From contig JAXMAR010000006.1 in assembly GCA_046350295.1 (NCBI GenBank), forward strand, positions 186,001-250,000: 64,000 nucleotides of DNA, written 5' to 3'. Shown one piece after another: positions 63,288-64,000 of this stretch. This DNA is from JAXMAR01 sp046350295 (GTDB lineage Bacteria > Planctomycetota > Planctomycetia > Gemmatales > Gemmataceae). Every line of letters begins with the position of its first letter. Position 1 is the stretch's first letter. The notes under the pieces were generated by a model. It was not told the origin of the DNA. It did no database searches and saw only the letters and a program-made list of their open reading frames with translations. A program made the position numbers and the translations under genes.

Positions 63288-63824
63288 ATGAGCCATCTCT
63301 GGGAGACGGACTGGGAGAAGCTCTTTACGCTGCAGATGTCGCTGCCGGAGATCTTCGTGCGCGGCACTGTCGGCTATCTGACCGTGGTACTGCTGCTTCG
63401 CCTGGTGCTGCGGCGGCAACCAGGGAGGCTTTCGATAAGCGATCTGCTGGTCGTGATGATCGTGGCCGGGGTGGCGAAGAACCCGCTAGTGGGCGGGGCC
63501 AGCTCGGTGCTGGACGGGTTGCTGGTCATCGGCGTGATCCTGTTCTGGAGCGTCGCGATCGACTGGCTGGCGTTCCATCTGCAATTCATCGGGGGCATCG
63601 TTCACGTCGAGCCGGTTATGCTGGTGAAGGAGGGCGCCATTCAGGCGGACAACCTGAAGAAGGAGCTGATGACGGTCGAACAGCTGGAGGCGAAACTGCG
63701 CGAGAAGGGGGTGGGGGACGTGAGCCAGGTGGGCGAGGCGCGCATGGAGGCGGACGGCAAGGTGAGCGTGATCAAGAAGGGGGAGGTGGGGCGGAGGAAG
63801 AGGCGGCAACGAAAACGGGGGTGA
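63288..63824 (+). CDS. DUF421 (YetF-like) membrane protein
   Basis: A 178-residue protein with three helices (IFVRGTVGYLTVVLLLRLVL, DLLVVMIVAGVAKNPLVGGA, VLDGLLVIGVILFWSVAIDW), followed by the YetF C-terminal domain: VEPVMLVKEGAIQADNLKKE and LMTVEQLEAKLREKGVGDVS. The C-terminus is Lys/Arg-rich. Members are of unknown function. The next gene starts 7 bp later, so both are probably co-transcribed. Confidence 0.9.
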   Translation: MSHLWETDWEKLFTLQMSLPEIFVRGTVGYLTVVLLLRLVLRRQPGRLSISDLLVVMIVAGVAKNPLVGGASSVLDGLLVIGVILFWSVAIDWLAFHLQFIGGIVHVEPVMLVKEGAIQADNLKKELMTVEQLEAKLREKGVGDVSQVGEARMEADGKVSVIKKGEVGRRKRRQRKRG

Positions 63825-63831
63825 AGCGGCC

Positions 63832-64000
63832 ATGCGACTGGGTACGATCTCGACGAGGAAGCGTTATCGCGCATTGGCGACGGACGGCGACGGCACGCTA
63901 CTTATGGGCGGCCGCCTGGCGGAGGCGACGCGCGAGTCGCTGGACCGCTTCGCGGCGGCGGGTGGGACGCTGCTGCTGGTGACCGGGGAGAACCTGCAAG
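63832..64000 (+). CDS. HAD-superfamily phosphatase, partial (N-terminus)
   Basis: The first 56 codons are present. The phrase YRALATDGDGTLLMGGRLAE contains the HAD nucleophile motif DGDGT, and LDRFAAAGGTLLLVTGE is the second motif of the HAD-IIB (Cof-like) type. The gene runs off the end of the window. An N-terminal extension (MRLGTISTRKR) precedes the usual start. Confidence 0.8.
   Translation, partial: MRLGTISTRKRYRALATDGDGTLLMGGRLAEATRESLDRFAAAGGTLLLVTGENLQ

Overview
The window looks like a chromosomal segment of a high-GC planctomycete, most likely Gemmata-like. This is inferred from gene content: a planctomycete cytochrome/DUF1549 protein, a TIGR03067-type protein next to an ECF sigma factor, a membrane Ser/Thr kinase with a zinc ribbon, several Uma2-family genes, Tat-exported Gfo/Idh oxidoreductase and prenyltransferase-repeat proteins, LRR and PQQ-propeller exported proteins, and a plant-like fused AroD-AroE. 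There is no rRNA, CRISPR array, phage or recognisable insertion sequence.

Bases 1-6290 are unusual. A DUF1549/cytochrome gene, a KefB-type antiporter, a small exported protein and the 5' third of a PQQ-propeller gene are each broken by several single-base frame changes, while galM between them is intact. This suggests a low-quality contig end or a decaying locus. From about 6290 onward most genes are open, with a few isolated frame problems near 25.7, 28.3 and 29.0 kb.

Bases 5.2-23.7 kb (+) hold one long cluster. In order: PQQ-type propeller, zinc-ribbon MoxR ATPase, Uma2, DUF58 protein, a 1793-residue double-VWA BatA-like membrane protein, a 1263-residue DUF4175-like coiled-coil membrane protein, two paralogous small exported proteins and a Tat-exported prenyltransferase-repeat protein. 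Several junctions overlap by 1-4 nt. It resembles an enlarged MoxR/DUF58/VWA system and is my main candidate for an under-described system.

Bases 23.7-32.4 kb (-) carry exported small proteins, a Ser/Thr kinase, a membrane metallophosphoesterase (frameshifted), an ECF sigma/TIGR03067 pair flanked by duplicated copies of the phosphoesterase 5' end, a DUF4375 protein and a second, stand-alone MoxR ATPase. Bases 32.6-41 kb hold a DUF433/DUF5615 pair, an orphan DNA methyltransferase, an LRR protein, a two-domain esterase-like protein, a BFD-type [2Fe-2S] protein, an arginase-fold protein and a cysteine-rich exported protein.

Bases 41-48 kb (-) contain nadD, an Idh-type oxidoreductase, a second DUF433/DUF5615 pair, Uma2, a PQQ propeller, a TIM-barrel isomerase and clpS. 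Bases 48-54.3 kb (+) are biosynthetic: aroDE, aroK, prepilin peptidase, hisH and hisA. An inverted-repeat element, a chimeric hisA/hisH scar and a PIN toxin-antitoxin pair separate hisH from hisA. The rest carries an EF-G-like GTPase with an altered catalytic motif and a strong terminator, a thioredoxin-like exported protein, a membrane-anchored tyrosine phosphatase, an LptF/LptG permease, tRNA-Lys and tRNA-Ser, an S9 peptidase, a DUF421 protein and the start of a HAD phosphatase. Repeats are mainly palindromic or tandem intergenic elements.
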